From Streptomyces triculaminicus (GTDB lineage: Bacteria > Actinomycetota > Actinomycetes > Streptomycetales > Streptomycetaceae): a stretch of DNA of 64,000 bases. Below the pieces are notes generated by a model. It searched no databases. It saw nothing but the letters and a program-made list of their open reading frames with translations, and had not been told where the DNA came from. Of this stretch, positions 42,071-50,488 are shown piece by piece. A program made the position numbers and the translations under genes. The DNA lies in the NCBI RefSeq assembly GCF_017349075.1, contig NZ_JAFMOF010000002.1:1302001-1366000 (forward strand). The letters are read 5' to 3'. The number at the start of each line of letters is the position of its first letter. The stretch's first letter is position 1.

Positions 42071-42098
42071 CCACGCCCGACCGGCCACGCCCGATTGA

Positions 42099-42428
42099 CT
42101 ACGCCCGGCGCCGGTGATCGCCCGCCAGGGCCGCGCAGGCGACGACCGCCACGGCGCCGGCGGCCAGGAAGCCCCGGTGGGACCGCCAGGACAGCACGGA
42201 CCACCGCGAATGGGCGGACAGCAGCGAGCCGGTGCTCAGCCATGAGCCGGCCGAGGCGAACGAGAGCGCGGAGCCGATCGAGCCGAACGACAGGACGCTG
42301 CCGACCGAGCCGACGGACAGCACGGATCCGACGGAGCCGATCGAGAGCGTCGAGCCCACCGAGCCGATCGACAGAACGGAGTGCTGGGACCAGAGGGACA
42401 GCGGTGAGTCCGCGGAATGCTTGGCCAT
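42099..42428 (-). CDS. Serine-periodic nonapeptide repeat protein with C-terminal membrane anchor
   Basis: 109 residues from the ATG at 42428 (MAKHSADSPLSLWSQH). From about residue 14 to 80 it consists of 9-residue repeats of the form x-L-S-x-G-S-x-G-S (VLSIGSVGS, TLSIGSVGS, VLSVGSVGS, VLSFGSIGS, ALSFASAGS, WLSTGSLLS), Ser at every third position. The last 25 residues contain a membrane segment (GFLAAGAVAVVACAALAG) and basic tail. A narrow beta-solenoid on a tail anchor is a possible fold. Not recognised. Confidence 0.65.
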   Translation of the reverse strand: MAKHSADSPLSLWSQHSVLSIGSVGSTLSIGSVGSVLSVGSVGSVLSFGSIGSALSFASAGSWLSTGSLLSAHSRWSVLSWRSHRGFLAAGAVAVVACAALAGDHRRRA

Positions 42429-42551
42429 GCGCCGATCGTAAGGCAGCACCGGGCCGTTGACACGGTCGGGCCGGTGACGCGGGAACGCCTGCCTGCGGAG
42501 GGCCCTGACGGTCCGTCACCTGTTCGCTCCGCCCTGCCGCACCTCCGCCCG

Positions 42552-43616
42552 TCAGCACAAGCGGGTGTGGTGGCAGACGCTCCGGCCGCCGCCGTGGGAA
42601 CTGCCCGACGAGCCGTCGGAGCCGTCGGAATCGCCCAGGTGGGGAATCCCGTCGGGAAAACGGGTGTTGCGGTCGCGATCGCCGGGGAAGGGGTCGCGGT
42701 AGTCCGGATCGCCGTCGTCGTCCCGGTCCGGCAGGTCCACGGCGGTACCGGTCCCCCGATCCGGCTCCGGGCAGCCGTTGTCCTGGGACGACAGGTAGAG
42801 CGTCACGCGCGTGTCGGCCGGCACCGTCGCGCCCTCGGCCGGATCGTGCGCGCACACCCGCCAGTCGTCGTACTCGCCCTCACCGGGCAGCGTGTCGTTG
42901 CGGTACGCCGCCCGCGCCTCGACGTGATCGGAGCGCACGCCCAGGGCGACGACCTGCGGACGAGCCGTGCGCCACGTCTTCCACACCAGCTCGGGCATCG
43001 TCGGCCACGGGATGGGCTCGCCGTCCTTCTTCGGGCACGGGGCGCCGCTGCGCACGACGGCGAAGTCGAGCGTCGGCCGCACGCCGCCCCGGCCCTGCTC
43101 CTGGAAGCAGACCGTCCACAGCGAGCGGCTCCGGACGAACGTGTTCTTCTCGGACGCGTCGTGGGAGCTGACGACGAACCCGGCCTTCGTGGCCTGCCCG
43201 TACGCCACGTCCAGCTTCTTGCCGCGGTAGTCGGGGGCCGGGGGTGTCGTCGCCTTCGGGGTCGTCTTCGGGGTTCGTGGCGCCACCGGGGTCTTCGTGC
43301 CGGCCGCCTTCGTGCCGGCGGCCTTCGGCGGGGCGGGCACGACCGCGCCCAGAAGGGCCATGGCGGCGATCGTCGCCGCGACCTTCCCGGCCCTCGGCCA
43401 GGGGTTGTCCCGCCACAGCACGACCAGCGCCGCGATCAGCGCGACCCCGCCCAGCCGGGGCTCCATCAGGCCGAGCACCGGAACGGCGGCGACGAACCCG
43501 ACCCGTACGGGATTCGTCCGCGACCAGCGTCGCCGCGCCATGTCGCCCGGGTCGCGGGCGGGTTCGGACGACGCCGGGACGGAAGGCGGGACCGGGGTGG
43601 TGTGCGGGCCAGGCAT
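42552..43616 (-). CDS. Membrane protein with extracellular PASTA-like and Asp-rich regions
   Basis: 354 residues from the ATG at 43616. After a polar N-terminus come two hydrophobic segments (about 36-68 and 74-90), a Thr/Pro/Lys linker, then an extracellular region with two PASTA-like stretches (KKLDVAYGQATKAGFVV..., and DPAEGATVPADTRVTLYLSS). An Asp-rich segment DLPDRDDDGDPDYRDPFPGD resembles calcium-binding thrombospondin type 3 repeats. Ends in a Ser/Gly/His tail. Possibly a wall sensor; no kinase domain is present. Confidence 0.65.
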   Translation of the reverse strand: MPGPHTTPVPPSVPASSEPARDPGDMARRRWSRTNPVRVGFVAAVPVLGLMEPRLGGVALIAALVVLWRDNPWPRAGKVAATIAAMALLGAVVPAPPKAAGTKAAGTKTPVAPRTPKTTPKATTPPAPDYRGKKLDVAYGQATKAGFVVSSHDASEKNTFVRSRSLWTVCFQEQGRGGVRPTLDFAVVRSGAPCPKKDGEPIPWPTMPELVWKTWRTARPQVVALGVRSDHVEARAAYRNDTLPGEGEYDDWRVCAHDPAEGATVPADTRVTLYLSSQDNGCPEPDRGTGTAVDLPDRDDDGDPDYRDPFPGDRDRNTRFPDGIPHLGDSDGSDGSSGSSHGGGRSVCHHTRLC

Positions 43617-43689
43617 GACGGCCCCCTTCGAGTTCGTTCGATGGTGCGGGCGCATCGTACCCAGGCCTTTTCGCCGGGCCCCGCCCGGA

Positions 43690-45186
43690 TCACCTCTTCC
43701 GATTTCCAGCCCGTTCACAGCCGGCGATCGCGATGGCGAGCGCGACGACGATGAGGACCCCCGCGACCGCGAACGTGACGTGCGTACCGGTGGCGACGGC
43801 GTCGGAGCGTGCCGTCGTGACGTCCTTCGTCGCCGACGCGAACGCGAACACAGCCCCCATGACGGACGTTCCGGTGATCAGGCCGAGATTGCGGGAGAGG
43901 TTGAGCATGCCGGACGTGACACCGCGCTGGTCCGGGCGTATGCCGGTCATGACGACGGTGTTGTTGGCCGTCTGGAACACCGCGTAGCCGGCGGTGACGA
44001 CGACGATGGGGGCGATGTAGCCGAGGACGCCGAGCGTCGCCGGTGCCAGGGACAGCAGGAAGGAACCGGCCGCCATCCCGATGAGCCCGGCGACGGTCAT
44101 GCGGGGTGCGCCGAAACGGTCCGCGACGCGGCCTGCCGGCACACCGCTCAGCGCGGCGACGAGCGGACCGACCGACAGGACGAGCCCGACACGAGCCTCG
44201 TCGAGCCCGAGCGTACGGGCGAGATGGAACGGTCCGACGACGAGGGTCGCCATCATCACCGTCGAGACGAGCGCGCTCATCGCGAGGCTCGAGCTCAGCA
44301 CCGGATCGCGGAACATGGCCGGTCGGATCAGAGGCGATGCCGCCCTCGCCTCGGCGCGTACGAAGAGGCCGACCCCCAAGGCCGCGGTCAGCAGCAGAAC
44401 CACGTTGAGCGAACCGAATCCGCCGTGCCCGAGTGTCATGGCGAGCGCGTACGCCGCGAGCGTCAGAGCGAGCAGCGAGGTCCCCACAGGGTCGAAGCCG
44501 GCTCGGCCGGTCCTGGGCTCCCGCCGGTCGACGGGCAGGTGGCGGCGTGCGAGAAGGAAGGCCAGGACACCCAGCGGTGCGTTGACGAGGAAGATCGCGC
44601 GCCAGCCGGGACCGGAGAGCAGAGCCCCGCCCAGCGAGGGACCGAGAGCGGTGCCGATCGCGGACATCGTTCCCAGCAGCCCCATGGCCCTGCCGGTCCT
44701 CGCCTTCGGAACCGTCTCACCCACGAACGCCATGGTGAGCGCCATCATCACGGCCGCTCCGAGGCCCTGCGCCGCCCGGGCGGCGATCAGCAGCCACAGC
44801 GTGGGCGCCAGGCCGCACAGCACCGAGGCCACCGTGAACAGGGAGATTCCGGCCAGGAGCAGCCGCCGGCGGCCGACGATGTCACCGAGTCGTCCGACGC
44901 TGACGATGAGGGTGGTGATGGCGAGAAGATAGGCCAGGACGATCCACTGGACTTCCTGGAAAGAGGCGCTGAACGCCTGGGCCAGCGTCGGCAGGCCGAC
45001 GTTGGCGATGCTGGTGCCGAGGGAGGACAGCAACACGGAGAGCGACAGGCAGGCGAGCGCCCACCGAACCGAAGGCGCCCGCCCCGCGCCTTCGGCCGCT
45101 GTCTCGTCTTCTCCTGGTTCTCTTCGTTCTCCTGGACCGACGTCCGTGTGGTCGTGTCCGCGTCCGGAATCGTTGTGCGTGCTCAT
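43690..45186 (-). CDS. MFS drug exporter, DHA2 (EmrB/QacA) family
   Basis: 498 residues from the ATG at 45186. Fourteen predicted membrane segments; the DHA2 signatures LGTSIANVGLPTLAQAF in helix 1, GRLGDIVGRRRLLLAG in loop 2-3 and the motif C-like GxxxGPxxGG variant ALGPSLGGALLSGPGWRAIF. It would extrude hydrophobic drugs or metabolites by proton antiport. No adjacent regulator gene; it is divergent from a VOC protein. Confidence 0.9.
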   Translation of the reverse strand: MSTHNDSGRGHDHTDVGPGERREPGEDETAAEGAGRAPSVRWALACLSLSVLLSSLGTSIANVGLPTLAQAFSASFQEVQWIVLAYLLAITTLIVSVGRLGDIVGRRRLLLAGISLFTVASVLCGLAPTLWLLIAARAAQGLGAAVMMALTMAFVGETVPKARTGRAMGLLGTMSAIGTALGPSLGGALLSGPGWRAIFLVNAPLGVLAFLLARRHLPVDRREPRTGRAGFDPVGTSLLALTLAAYALAMTLGHGGFGSLNVVLLLTAALGVGLFVRAEARAASPLIRPAMFRDPVLSSSLAMSALVSTVMMATLVVGPFHLARTLGLDEARVGLVLSVGPLVAALSGVPAGRVADRFGAPRMTVAGLIGMAAGSFLLSLAPATLGVLGYIAPIVVVTAGYAVFQTANNTVVMTGIRPDQRGVTSGMLNLSRNLGLITGTSVMGAVFAFASATKDVTTARSDAVATGTHVTFAVAGVLIVVALAIAIAGCERAGNRKR

Positions 45187-45304
45187 GCCGGGGAGCGTGC
45201 ATCGGCCAGGAGGAGGCGGCAAAGTCCTGTTGCCGGTTCAGGGAATTCAACGAGCGCCGGGCGGGGCGGTACGCACCCGGCGGCCGCCTCGTATAACTGG
45301 TCAC

Positions 45305-45757
45305 ATGGCATTGAACTGGAAGCTGGCCATCGACAGCACGAACGCGCCCGCCCTCGCGGACTTCTGGGCCTCGGCCCTGGAGTACGAGGTGGAAGACCCC
45401 GGTCCGCTCATCGAGCAGCTGCTGGCCGCCGGCCACATCGGCGAGGAGGCGGCCACCGAGCACCGTGGCCGCAAGGTCTTCCGCGGCTACGCGGCGATCC
45501 GCCACCCCGAGGACCCGTTCGACGCGACCAGCGGCGTCGGCCGCGGCCGACGACTGCTCTTCCAGGACGTCCCCGAGGAGAAGTCCGGCAAGAACCGCCT
45601 GCACCTCGACGTCCACAGCGAGCCCGGCGGCCTCGACGACCTGGTGGCCCGGCTGGAAGGCCTTGGGGCGACCCGCGTCCGCGAGGTCGACAGGGGGCCT
45701 GCCGGGCACTGGTGGGTCATGCAGGACCCGGAGGGCAACGAATTCTGCGCCGCGTGA
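45305..45757 (+). CDS. VOC/glyoxalase-superfamily protein
   Basis: 150 residues with two beta-alpha-beta-beta-beta modules: WKLAIDSTNAPALADFWASA at the start, NRLHLDVHSEPGGLDDLV in the middle and WWVMQDPEGNEFCAA at the end. This is the metal-binding VOC fold used in drug binding and aromatic cleavage. Divergent from the DHA2 exporter with about 118 bases between starts, so a shared role in drug handling is possible. Confidence 0.85.
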   Translation: MALNWKLAIDSTNAPALADFWASALEYEVEDPGPLIEQLLAAGHIGEEAATEHRGRKVFRGYAAIRHPEDPFDATSGVGRGRRLLFQDVPEEKSGKNRLHLDVHSEPGGLDDLVARLEGLGATRVREVDRGPAGHWWVMQDPEGNEFCAA

Positions 45758-45761
45758 ACCG

Positions 45762-46652
45762 TTACGCGCCGCCGAGCAGGCCGACCGTGCCCGCCAGGCC
45801 CTCGTCCCCGTGGCCCTGGGCCACGCGGCGGCGCATCAGCTCCATGTAGGGGGCGATGAGCCGGGGATCGGTGGCCTGTTCCTCCGCCGTGGCCAGGAGC
45901 GTGTCGTTGGCGGCCGTCATCATGGCGAGGTTGGAGGTGACGCCCTCGGTGTAGTCGCCGCTCACCAGCTGGGCGGCCATGCCGTGGGCGGCGCCGGCCA
46001 TGGCGCCGAGCCAGTCCGCGAGCAGGGTGGCGAACCGGATCCGGTCCAGGTCCTTCTCCGGGCCCACGAGCGCGAAGGCGTGGGTGATGCCCGCGAACAT
46101 GCCCGTCATCGCGCTGAGCAGGGCGACGTCGTGCAGCGCCGCGTGGCCGGGTTCCTCGCCGACGAACGTCGCCCCGGCGGGAGCCTCCAGGACCGCGCGA
46201 TGGTCTTCGAACAGCTCGCGGTCGCCGCTGTAGAAGACGTAGCCGCCGGTCTCCGGCCGGCCGATCATCGGGGGAATGGCCATGATCCCGCCGTCGAGGA
46301 AGCGGGCCCCGCGATCGGCGGCCCAGCGGGCGCGCTCCCGGGCCTGGGACGGGGTGTTCGTGGTCAGGTTGACCACGTCCTTGCCGTTCAGGTCGACGCC
46401 GTCCAGCACCTCACCCACGGAGGCGTCGTCCAGCAGGCACAGGACGACCGGGCCGGTGGCCGAGGCCACCGCCTCGGCCGGGGTGGCCGCGACGCGGGCG
46501 CCCTCGTCCGCCGGCGGCCGGGTCCTCCCCGGCGTGCGGTTCCAGACGGTCAGCGGATGCCCCGCCGCGAGCCAGGCGCGGGCGAGCGCGGTGCCCATGT
46601 CGCCGAGTCCGAGAAGGGTGATGGGGGTCTTGGAAGTGGTGTGGGTGTTCAT
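45762..46652 (-). CDS. NAD(P)-binding reductase, imine reductase-like
   Basis: 296 residues from the ATG at 46652. N-terminal Rossmann domain ITLLGLGDMGTALARAWLAA with VWNRTPGRT, as in beta-hydroxyacid dehydrogenases. The C-terminal helical domain has HAALHDVALLSAMTGMFAGI and HGMAAQLVSGDY, the pattern of imine reductases that dimerise by helix swapping. It reduces an imine or ketone of unknown identity. Divergent from the HxlR gene and likely its target. Confidence 0.85.
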   Translation of the reverse strand: MNTHTTSKTPITLLGLGDMGTALARAWLAAGHPLTVWNRTPGRTRPPADEGARVAATPAEAVASATGPVVLCLLDDASVGEVLDGVDLNGKDVVNLTTNTPSQARERARWAADRGARFLDGGIMAIPPMIGRPETGGYVFYSGDRELFEDHRAVLEAPAGATFVGEEPGHAALHDVALLSAMTGMFAGITHAFALVGPEKDLDRIRFATLLADWLGAMAGAAHGMAAQLVSGDYTEGVTSNLAMMTAANDTLLATAEEQATDPRLIAPYMELMRRRVAQGHGDEGLAGTVGLLGGA

Positions 46653-46706
46653 ACGGACCAGGCTCGTACGGGCCCGGACCATGATCAAGTACGCACTGTT
46701 TTGTGG

Positions 46707-46728
46707 GTGCTTACCTTAAAGTGAGCAC
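46707..46728. promoter_or_regulatory. HxlR operator-like repeat GTGCTTAC-N6-GTGAGCAC
   Basis: Arms 46707-46714 and 46721-46728 match as inverted repeats at 7 of 8 positions and abut the hxlR ATG at 46729. No ribosome site precedes the ATG, so the transcript may be leaderless. Confidence 0.6.
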
Positions 46729-47085
46729 ATGACCAGGCGGGACACCTACGTGTGCGGTATCGACGCGGCGATCGACGTGGTCGGCGGCAAGTGGAAGGTG
46801 CTCATCCTGTGGGCGCTGGACGGCGGGCCGTGCCGGTTCGGTGAACTGCGGCGCGGGATCCCCGGCGTCACCGAGAAGGTCCTCACCTCCCACCTGCGGG
46901 AGTTGGAGGACGACGGCGTCGTCCTCCGGGAGGAGGCCTTCGAGGGAGCGGTACGCCGCGTCAGCTACGCCCTCACCCCGCTCGGCGTCTCCCTCAACGA
47001 GGCGCTCGGCCCCCTCGGCGCCTGGGGCAGGAAGCACCTCCTCGGCGGGCGGAGCGGGCACGACGAGGCGCTCGACCGCTCGTGA
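46729..47085 (+). CDS. HxlR-family transcriptional regulator
   Basis: 118 residues: YVCGIDAAIDVVGGKWKVLI with a Cys near the N-terminus, CRFGELRRGIPGVTEKVLTS, LREEAFEGAVRRVSYALTPLG. In characterised HxlR proteins the N-terminal Cys senses electrophiles, and here it lies next to a reductase gene. It likely controls the divergent IRED-like gene and itself. Confidence 0.92.
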   Translation: MTRRDTYVCGIDAAIDVVGGKWKVLILWALDGGPCRFGELRRGIPGVTEKVLTSHLRELEDDGVVLREEAFEGAVRRVSYALTPLGVSLNEALGPLGAWGRKHLLGGRSGHDEALDRS

Positions 47086-47095
47086 GCGGCCGGCC

Positions 47096-47761
47096 TCAGC
47101 GGGCGGCCGCCCGTACGAGCCTCAGATACCGGTCCCAGTCCCAGTGCGGTCCGGGGTCCGTGTGGTCCGTGCCCGGCACCTCGGAATGGGCGACGATGTG
47201 GGTCCGGTCCACGGGGATCGCGTAGCGGTCGCAGATCCCGGCCGTGAGGCGGGCCGAGGCGGTGTACATCGCGTCCGTGAACCCGTCGGGCCGGTCCACG
47301 TACCCCTCGTGCTCGATTCCGACACTGCGCTCATTGAAGGCGCGGTTTCCGGAGTGGAAGGCCACGTCCAGCTCGCGGACGGTCTGCGCGACGAGCCCGT
47401 CCTTGCGCACCACGTAGTGCGCGGCCGCCTTGTGCAGGGGGTCGCGGAAGACCCGGAGGGCGTCGTCGTAACTGCCCTGGACCACGTGCACGACCACCCG
47501 GTCGACGGCGAAATCGAGCGGCCGGTCCGCCCGCCGCCAGTTCGCCGACGACGCGGCGACCCATGTGGCGCCCGGGTGATCGAGCACGCCGTCCTTGCGC
47601 GGTCTCTCCCGCCCGGACGTACGCCACCACCACCGCTGGATCCCGTCCCGTCCCGTGTACCCCGCCACCCCCGCCGCCACCACGGCGGCACCCCCGAGCA
47701 GCACCCGGCGCCGCCCGATGCCCCGCCGTTCTTCCCGTTCCGATTCCGGTTCCGCTTCCAC
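47096..47761 (-). CDS. Tat-exported N-acetylmuramoyl-L-alanine amidase
   Basis: 221 residues if the GTG at 47761 is used; a GTG at 47872 would add 37. RRRVLLGGAAVVAAGVAG is a twin-arginine signal. The amidase_2 domain has RVVVHVVQGSYDDALRVF, HYVVRKDGLV, RSVGIEHEGYVD and HIVAHSEVPGTDHTDPG, with His residues in zinc-ligand positions. It cleaves the amide between muramic acid and stem peptide. Convergent with hxlR. Confidence 0.85.
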   Translation of the reverse strand: MEAEPESEREERRGIGRRRVLLGGAAVVAAGVAGYTGRDGIQRWWWRTSGRERPRKDGVLDHPGATWVAASSANWRRADRPLDFAVDRVVVHVVQGSYDDALRVFRDPLHKAAAHYVVRKDGLVAQTVRELDVAFHSGNRAFNERSVGIEHEGYVDRPDGFTDAMYTASARLTAGICDRYAIPVDRTHIVAHSEVPGTDHTDPGPHWDWDRYLRLVRAAAR

Positions 47762-47950
47762 CCGTGCCCCCAGACTCCCGGTGTGCCCGCCTCCTGATCG
47801 ACAACGCGCCGGGCGGCCCTGCCGGTTCCGGCCGCCCTGGGGGCGGCCCCGGCAGGGTATTCCTCCCCGCACCCTGAGTAGACCTACTCAGTCCTCATTG
47901 AGCACATGAGCACCTTCCGGTGCGCCCGCGTCATGAGGTGAGATCGCCTC

Positions 47951-49006
47951 ATGGAGAAACACCCGCCCCAGGAGCCGACTCTCGTACCGGACGCCACCCC
48001 GACCCCCGGGGTGAGCCGCAAGGTGGTCGTGCGGCGTTGGGTCATCGGTATCGCCACGGCCGGAGTCGTCGGGTGGGGGCTCTGGGCCGTGTCCGACTTC
48101 CTCGAGAACCTCGGGGGCGGACCCGTGCGGTCGGCGGCGGACTTCCGCAAGCAGGACATCAGGACCCGGGAGGCGGGACGGCAGACCATCGGCGATCTGC
48201 GGCCGGGCGTCGGCAGGGCCGATTGGATGCGGGAAGTGGGCAGCACTTCGTGCGTCGACGACCTGGGGTTCGACGGTGACGGGGTGACCAGGAAGCAGCC
48301 CGGCTACACGTGGGAGCTCCGCTACGCCACCGAGGCCGAGTACCGGGCGGATCTGGACAAGCTTCGCGCCGCCTGGGAGCACCGCGGCTGGAAGACCGAC
48401 GACAAGCCGCCGCACGAGCCCCTGAACTCCCAGGACCGGACCCCGCGCTGGCCGGGCATCACCACCACCGACGACCATGGCGTCACGATCACCATGGGCG
48501 TCGACGAGTACACGGGCAAGCCCGGTCTGTGGACCGACGGGGGCTGCGTCCGTTACAACACCGAGGACCGGGTCAGCGGGCGCAAGCACACGGGCGCCGC
48601 GGCCGGCGGTGGCCCGGGGCGCGAGGGCACCATCACCTACGACGACGGTGTCCGGGTCTCCATCGGCCCCGTCGAGTCCATCAAGCCCACCCCGGAGATG
48701 ACGGGTGGCGCCGCACCGGCCGCGTACACCTACCGCGTGCCCGTCACCGTGACGAACCGCAGCGGCGCCCCGGTGGAACTGCGCAGCCACGACATCGGCG
48801 GCTACGAGGGAGCGAACCCGGGCGTCGAACGACTCACCAGTTACCCCAGTGAGCTGGCCGGGAGCGAACCGCACCTGGTGTCGGAAGGCGACACGACGCG
48901 CCTGGAGTTCGTGTACACGGCGCGTACCAAGCCCTCCCACCTGGAGCTCGTGTACGCCCCCGGCGGTCTCCACGCGTCGTACACGTGGAAGCTGTCCATT
49001 CCCTAG
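47951..49006 (+). CDS. Membrane-anchored protein of unknown function (351 aa)
   Basis: A short cytoplasmic tail, one membrane segment (about 29-47, RWVIGIATAGVVGWGLWAV), then an extracellular region of about 300 residues with Cys in STSCVDDLG and GGCVRYNTED, and a C-terminal beta-sandwich (VPVTVTNRSGAPVELRSHD...). The last part resembles DUF4352-like immunoglobulin folds. Followed by the tRNA-like locus on the opposite strand. No function assigned. Confidence 0.7.
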   Translation: MEKHPPQEPTLVPDATPTPGVSRKVVVRRWVIGIATAGVVGWGLWAVSDFLENLGGGPVRSAADFRKQDIRTREAGRQTIGDLRPGVGRADWMREVGSTSCVDDLGFDGDGVTRKQPGYTWELRYATEAEYRADLDKLRAAWEHRGWKTDDKPPHEPLNSQDRTPRWPGITTTDDHGVTITMGVDEYTGKPGLWTDGGCVRYNTEDRVSGRKHTGAAAGGGPGREGTITYDDGVRVSIGPVESIKPTPEMTGGAAPAAYTYRVPVTVTNRSGAPVELRSHDIGGYEGANPGVERLTSYPSELAGSEPHLVSEGDTTRLEFVYTARTKPSHLELVYAPGGLHASYTWKLSIP

Positions 49007-49052
49007 CCGCATGGGCCGTATGCGCCGTATGGGCTGTATGAACAGTGCTGTC

Positions 49053-49142
<90 letters not shown>

Positions 49143-49238
49143 GTGTTCGGCGCCGGTTCTTCCCGGCCCCGCTCACACAGAGAATATTGCCAGCCGTCCC
49201 TGACGCGGCGCTGACACGGCCCTGACACCGTCCTGGCG

Positions 49239-50456
49239 TCACGCGCGGGGCTCGACGACCAGGTGGCGAGGCCCGCGGAGCACGGGATTGGTCCGGTACG
49301 GGGGCGGGTCCTCCACCAGGCGGAGGTCGCCGAGGCGGTGCAGCAGCGTGGTCAGCGCGATCTGTGTCTCGATGCGGGCGAGCGGGGCGCCGAAGCAGCT
49401 GTGGACGCCGCTGCCGAAGCCCAGGTGCTGGTTGTCGGGGCGGGTGATGTCGAAGCGGTCGGGCTCGGCGAAGCGCAGGGGGTCGCGGTTGCCGGCGGCG
49501 AGGACGAGGATCAGGGGCGCGCCCTGGGGGACGGTCACGCCGGAGACCTCGACGTCGGCCAGTGGGGTGCGCTGGGGCAGCATCTGGACGGGTGGTTCGT
49601 AGCGCAGCAGCTCCTCGACGGCCTGGGGCATCAGCGCGGGATCGTCGCGCAGCCGGGCGAGCGCGTCGGGGTGGCGCAGCAGGGTGAGGACGCCGTTGGT
49701 GATGAGGTTGACGGTCGTCTCGTGCCCGGCGATGAGGAGGAGCACCGACGTGGTCATCAGCTCGATCCGGTTCATGCGTCCCTCGGGGGCCTCGTCGTTG
49801 ACGAGGGCGGAGAGCATGTCGTCGGACGGGTGGCCGCGCCTGCTCTCGGCGAGTTCGCCGAGGTACAGCGCCATCGCCCGGCGGGCCTCCGTGGCGGAGC
49901 GCACGCGCTGTTCGGGGTCTTCGCCCGGTGTGGAGTCGAAGCCGGCGACGATGGTGTCCGACCAGGCGCGGAAGCGTGGTTCGTCCTCGGTCGGCACGCC
50001 CAGCAGCCGGCAGATCACGGTGACGGGGAGCGGGTAGGCGAAGTCGTCGACGATGTCGATCCGTTTTCCGTCGCCGCCGAAGCCGTCGGCCAGTTCGCCG
50101 GCGATCCGGGAGATCTCGTCCCGTAGGGCGTCGATGCGGCCGGGGGAGTGGGGTGGGCCGAAGGGGCGCATCGTCAGCCGGCGCAGCCGGTCGTGTTCGG
50201 GGTCGTCGAGTCCGATGAACGCCGGGGGGACGTCGTCCTGTCCGGGGCCCAGGGGGTCCGGCACGGTGCGCAGGCGGCGGTCCGAGCTGATCCTCGGGTC
50301 GTGGAGCAGGGCGGCGATCTCGTCGTACGTGCCGACCAGGTAGCTGCCGTCGTCCTGGCGCACGACGCCGTGTTCGCGCAGTTCGGCGTAGAGGGGGTAG
50401 GGGTCGGGGCGACTGGCGTAGTCGGCGATCCGGTGGAACAGCGTCTCCGTGGACAT
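49239..50456 (-). CDS. Cytochrome P450 (CYP)
   Basis: 405 residues from the ATG at 50456 (GAGGAG upstream). I-helix LLIAGHETTVN with the oxygen-activating Thr, K-helix EELLRYEPPVQ (ExxR), heme segment FGSGVHSCFGAPLARIE with the axial Cys. Soluble bacterial type, needing external redox partners, both of which are encoded next to it. The substrate is unknown; CYP105/107-like length and motifs suggest oxidation of a secondary metabolite or xenobiotic. Confidence 0.93.
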   Translation of the reverse strand: MSTETLFHRIADYASRPDPYPLYAELREHGVVRQDDGSYLVGTYDEIAALLHDPRISSDRRLRTVPDPLGPGQDDVPPAFIGLDDPEHDRLRRLTMRPFGPPHSPGRIDALRDEISRIAGELADGFGGDGKRIDIVDDFAYPLPVTVICRLLGVPTEDEPRFRAWSDTIVAGFDSTPGEDPEQRVRSATEARRAMALYLGELAESRRGHPSDDMLSALVNDEAPEGRMNRIELMTTSVLLLIAGHETTVNLITNGVLTLLRHPDALARLRDDPALMPQAVEELLRYEPPVQMLPQRTPLADVEVSGVTVPQGAPLILVLAAGNRDPLRFAEPDRFDITRPDNQHLGFGSGVHSCFGAPLARIETQIALTTLLHRLGDLRLVEDPPPYRTNPVLRGPRHLVVEPRA

Positions 50457-50488
50457 GCGCGCGAGCTCCTCGTCGGGGGGTCCTGCTG

